Shown one piece after another: positions 61,701 to 64,000 of a stretch of DNA of 64,000 nt. Position numbers and translations under genes: made by a program. The notes under the pieces were generated by a model. It was not told the DNA's origin and did not search any database. It saw only the letters and a list, made by a program, of their open reading frames with translations. Origin of the DNA: Nautilus pompilius (lineage: Eukaryota > Mollusca > Cephalopoda > Nautilida > Nautilidae); assembly GCA_018389105.1 (NCBI GenBank), contig JACATO010000680.1, positions 998,001 to 1,062,000 of the forward strand, written 5' to 3'. Position 1 is the stretch's first letter, and each line of letters opens with the position of its first letter.

Positions 61701-64000
61701 TTTGCTTTTTCTCAGAACAGGCTTTCCTATGATTCTTGCTGTAGATTTTAGCAAAGACTAATTTGCACAGTTATCTTCTTTGTTCAAGTGACTTTACAAA
61801 GTAAAGGAATGAACTAGGAGAGTATTTCATATACTGAATAAGAAAAAAGAATTCACACATTTTGTTGTTTTTTTTTTTAAGGTTTGTCATAGAGCCTTGG
61901 AAAACGAACCAACCATTAGGTATAAATAAATTTCTCTAAATCAGTACCACAAATGCAGGTTGGAATAGGGAATAGTGAACTAAAGCTTTTTAAGAAATTG
62001 TTTGTAAATGAAATGAGTCAAGATTTTTTCTGAAACTGAACTTTGCTTTGGGGGTTATTATGGATAAAACAGCCTGGAAAAGTGAATAAGCTTAAAACTT
62101 AGCTCCCATTTTTCAATAAGTTATGTTAAACAATTTTTTTGTCTCCCAGAAATAATATTTATGGAAGGCATGTGCTTTAAACTGTTTTATACTCTTGAGA
62201 AAATTTAGAAAGCAGATTTAAAGGCTTTAAACTTTTGAAACTATGAAATCAATTTAGAATTTGTTACCAAACATCAAAAATCAAGGTGCTTAAGGCTAAG
62301 AAACAAACCACTTAGAATTTGTTAGACATGTATTAACCAAAGCTCAAATCAGTTTAATAAAAAATCTGTAAACAAGATTAAACTTTATAAATGAGCTTTT
62401 ATCTTGCTAAGATAGTATAGAGCAATCTTTTTGTTTGATCATTGTACAAAGAAAGAAACTTTTTTGCAAGGGCATCTTATAGTTTCCATGTAATATCAGA
62501 CATCTTAAAAATTACATGCAAAATATGACATTTTGGCTTTTAGCATTTACATATTAAATAGCCACCATTGTCTTTTTCATTATACTATATATTCACAAAC
62601 ACACACAATTGTTTGGTTCAAAAGCATTCTGATTAATGAAAATCCAAATTTAGATTTGAGTAACACTTTAGCCATAGCACCACATTTGAGAGATTTTAAA
62701 ATCTTATCGTTTTCTGTACTTCGCAAGGGGATAAATAAGTGATGTGCATGTTGATAACCTTTTGTTCAGTCTCATGAGAAACTAAAAGATAAATTTTCCT
62801 CTAGCTACCATATGCTGAGACTTTGCAGACATATTCTAAATTTTAAAAAGCAACAGTTTAGCATTTGTTTGCTTTCAAAATTAAGTATTGATTTTAAAAG
62901 TTAAAGGATATTCTTAGATCAGTGACTTTTTTCTTTTCTTTTTCAATGTTTAAAGTGGTGAATGTTACATTATTTTTCAGATCACTATCCTAGAGTTACT
63001 TTCTTTTAAAATATTTATAAGTAGCAAATACAGCATGTCATTTTTATTCTGGATTTCTCTCTGGAAGCTTTTTCTCATTCTCTCCACAAGCTAAGATGAA
63101 TCTTGCATTGAAAGAATGTGCATGTTCTTTTGCATTGTATACTGATTAGCTACTTTCTAATTCTTCTTTAGTAAAACTTTGTGCTGAATTAGAGAGCTTT
63201 TCAGTATCTATATTTTTTCCCAAATAGATTCACTTGCTAGTTGTTTTTACTCTAATGTAAAATTTTGTGTTTCTGACACTATATTTGCTGGACTTTGGCA
63301 ACAGTAAAACTTCATAGGATTATTAGTTTTAGTTAATTCTACGAAAAACAATATTTTAAATACTTTTCAGCATTGCTTCATCAGTCATTCCCTTTTAATT
63401 ATAACTGGACTGTAGTAAAAGTTAACTTTTGTGTGTTTGTTTTGCATGTTTTACTCCAATAAAAAATGAAACAGTTAACAGCATATCCACCTAAAACTGT
63501 TATATAAAATATCATTGGCAACTGGGTTAAAGTGTCAGCACTGGTGCCAAAATGTTAAAAGGTGAAAGTGCCACTTCTGAACTCATCACCTTTCAAGGAT
63601 TCAGAGTGTTATCCAGACCTGTTTCCTTCTTACAGTGTATTAGTCATTAATCTGCTGCTCATTTCAGGACAGCCACATCACCAAATGTCTGTCTCACTGG
63701 TTGGACAGATGAGCTATTCTTCAATTCTTCCTACATTCCAGTGATAATGGTAACCTTTAGAGTGGAGCACCACCCTTTTCTTGAACAATTATAGCCTTAA
63801 AAACTATATATCTGTTTCCTGATTGACAGCTTGAACTGTTAAGTTAGAAAATTTAGCATAGTTGATGTTTTGTGAGGGAGATATATGTATTATTTTTGTA
63901 ATAATATACTTTAGAGAAACCTTGAATATAACTAGGTAACTGTTGTACCCAGGTACTAAACTATCAATTTGATTGTTTAACTGGTTTACACTACCACTAA
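58768..64000. other. intron-like sequence to the window end, no supported gene
   Basis: Non-coding. A 109-codon frame at 59040-59369 is of fairly even composition but matches nothing I know and lacks clear splice sites. A CA array lies at 60535-60568. No WW2, MyTH4 or RhoGAP exon of ARHGAP39 was recognised. The frame at 63562-63744 overlaps a weak acceptor (catttcag, 63661-63668) but ends soon after and is not supported. Confidence 0.5.
60535..60568. repeat. CA dinucleotide microsatellite
   Basis: About sixteen CA units with one CC interruption. Confidence 0.93.

Noticed and set aside
63562-63744. 60-codon frame crossing a catttcag acceptor-like site
   Set aside because: The frame stops 25 codons after the acceptor without a donor; no motif.

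Overview
This is AT-rich animal (metazoan) genomic DNA, almost all of it intron or intergenic sequence. The signs are a consensus-type GT-AG exon, long stretches with no ORF of real coding character, many AT-type trinucleotide microsatellites, and decayed copies of Tc1, mariner, pogo/Tigger and hAT transposons plus a tRNA-derived SINE. No long prokaryote-like ORFs, operons or Shine-Dalgarno sites occur. The repeat mix suggests an invertebrate, perhaps a mollusc or other lophotrochozoan, but the species cannot be fixed from the sequence and a basal deuterostome is not excluded.

The one recognisable host coding exon is at 6976-7077 (+). It encodes the first WW domain of an ARHGAP39 (Vilse/CrossGAP)-type Rho GTPase-activating protein. 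The second WW domain, MyTH4 and RhoGAP exons were not found, so most of the window is probably one very long intron downstream of WW1, or that intron plus small nested transcription units. A 38-nt candidate exon with a start codon lies upstream at 860-897, but it cannot splice in frame directly to the WW exon.

Mobile elements by position: a pogo/Tigger transposase relic at 5195-6234 (-); a hAT transposase C-terminal relic at 15651-15895 (+); four same-orientation copies of a tRNA-headed SINE with a Deu-domain-like core at 21.6, 23.2, 26.7 and 32.7 kb (-), with a possible related head at 24.2 kb; a nearly full-length mariner at 33354-34624 (+) with terminal inverted repeats and TA duplication; a Tc1-like element at 48331-49920 (-) with long inverted repeats of IR/DR layout; an internally deleted mariner relic at 50637-51480 (-); and two copies of an unclassified ~180-bp repeat at 39.4 and 58.6 kb. 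Every transposase is broken.

The main unexplained signals are two. First, a CpG-rich island at 51841-52110 holds a perfect NRF1 palindrome, a YY1-like and an E2F-like site and a degenerate 21-bp tandem repeat, followed by an open frame running into a GTAAGT donor at 52291: a candidate promoter and first exon. Second, a possible two-exon 56-residue ORF at 56366-57290 has a good Kozak start, consensus-like splice sites and a downstream AATAAA. Both are inferences. I found no CRISPR array, no rRNA or convincing tRNA gene, and no clear new multi-gene system.
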